Below, piece after piece: positions 63,661 to 64,000 of a DNA stretch of 64,000 nt. This stretch comes from Cordylochernes scorpioides (taxonomy: Eukaryota; Arthropoda; Arachnida; Pseudoscorpiones; Chernetidae), in contig CP092880.1 in NCBI GenBank assembly GCA_030710605.1, positions 25,672,603-25,736,602 on the forward strand, in the 5' to 3' direction. Position numbers and translations under genes: made by a program. Under the pieces are notes generated by a model. The model was not told the origin of the DNA, ran no database searches, and was given only the letters and a program-made list of their open reading frames with translations. Within the stretch, counting starts at the first letter, position 1; each line of letters starts with the position of its first letter.

Positions 63661-63982
63661 TGTCAAAAATGAAGAAGGCATCTCCTGACCACGAGCACAT
63701 GTGCATTTTAGATGACAGAGCGCCATCTAGTGGAGCAAGAATGAACTAAACGTTTATTTAGCTTGCTCCGTGATATTTGGCCAACCCAATTTCTTGATAA
63801 ATCAAGAAAAGCCATCCACGAACGCGTTTCGCGCTGTTGGCGCTCGTCAGTGTGGAGTAGGCTGTAACCACTGCGACCAAAAATATTTTTTGGTCCCAAT
63901 GGCTTCTCGAGAAATCGCTCTGCCATCTAAAAAGCACATGTGCTCGTGGTCAGGAGATGCCTTCTTTATTTTTGATATCAAC
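63661..63982. mobile_element. Foldback/MITE element with about 60-bp inverted ends
   Basis: The left arm 63663-63725 (AAGAAGGCATCTCCTGACCA, CGAGCACATGTGC, ATTTTAGATG) and right arm 63918-63980 are near-complementary, enclosing about 190 bp with GCGAAACGCGTT-like sequence. No transposase. Confidence 0.75.
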
Positions 63983-64000
63983 ACCTGACCCACTTATCTT

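Overview
The window is a stretch of eukaryotic, almost certainly metazoan and probably arthropod, genomic DNA. It is AT-rich, contains three 100-N assembly gaps (38296-38395, 50273-50372, 62485-62584) and is made almost entirely of transposable elements. I saw no operons, tRNA or rRNA genes, or CRISPR array. The arthropod reading rests on the mix of families: BEL/Pao with a TGGTCCCTCGAGCC-type primer site, Ty3/gypsy, a Ty1/copia element with a half-tRNA-iMet primer site, R1-like and RNase-H-bearing LINEs, a zinc-knuckle ORF1 LINE, a Penelope GIY-YIG remnant and pogo-like MITEs. It is an inference; no species can be named. The only candidate cellular genes are at the left edge: an intronless SRR1-domain protein (18-1031) and an unrecognised ORF pair that looks like one gene broken by a frameshift (1077-2119).

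Left part, 2.1-11.9 kb: a decayed RNase-H LINE (2985-5370, +), a BEL/Pao gag-protease remnant (7399-9015, +) abutting a BEL/Pao pol remnant in the opposite orientation (9017-10838, -), then AT-rich DNA and a 37-bp minisatellite.

First nest, 11.6-33.1 kb. A roughly 5-kb dispersed repeat (called LR here) is split by a LINE ('X', minus strand, 11864-27833, 7-bp target duplication TAACATG). X carries a zinc-knuckle ORF1 and no ORF2. X is itself split twice. One insert is a Ty3/gypsy element with an open gag-pol and identical LTRs (12719-17008, duplication GCCTT). The other is a Ty1/copia element (17505-27279, duplication CTCCT). The copia element is split by a second gypsy in minus orientation (19319-24097, identical LTRs, duplication TATG). 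Four levels of insertion are readable from target duplications.

Middle, 33.1-38.3 kb: a non-coding LTR element (33571-36344, -), two pogo-like MITEs and a gypsy RNase H fragment running into a gap.

Second nest, 38.4-52.9 kb. BEL2 (minus, 38660-52863) lies beside another LR fragment. Its 3' LTR is split by BEL3 (plus, 38804-47819, duplication CCTTT), and BEL3 is split by a nearly complete R1-like LINE (minus, about 40892-45521). A related LINE 3' end follows at 52869-53209.

Right part, 53.2-64 kb: a second long LR copy (54245-59192) ending in a 55-bp satellite, two tandem 580-bp LTRs with TATA boxes, a hairpin-bearing dispersed repeat, a Penelope GIY-YIG remnant, another LTR, the C-terminus of a LINE ORF2 whose 3' tail matches LINE X, a third satellite copy and a foldback/MITE element.

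The elements do not cooperate as a pathway. The biology is in the order of insertion and decay: the two gypsy elements have no visible LTR differences and are the youngest; BEL, LINE-A and LR are old. I found no clearly new molecular system. The best candidates for novelty are the LR repeat, the ORF1-only LINE X, the satellite-headed short element, the hairpin MITE and the unrecognised frameshifted gene.
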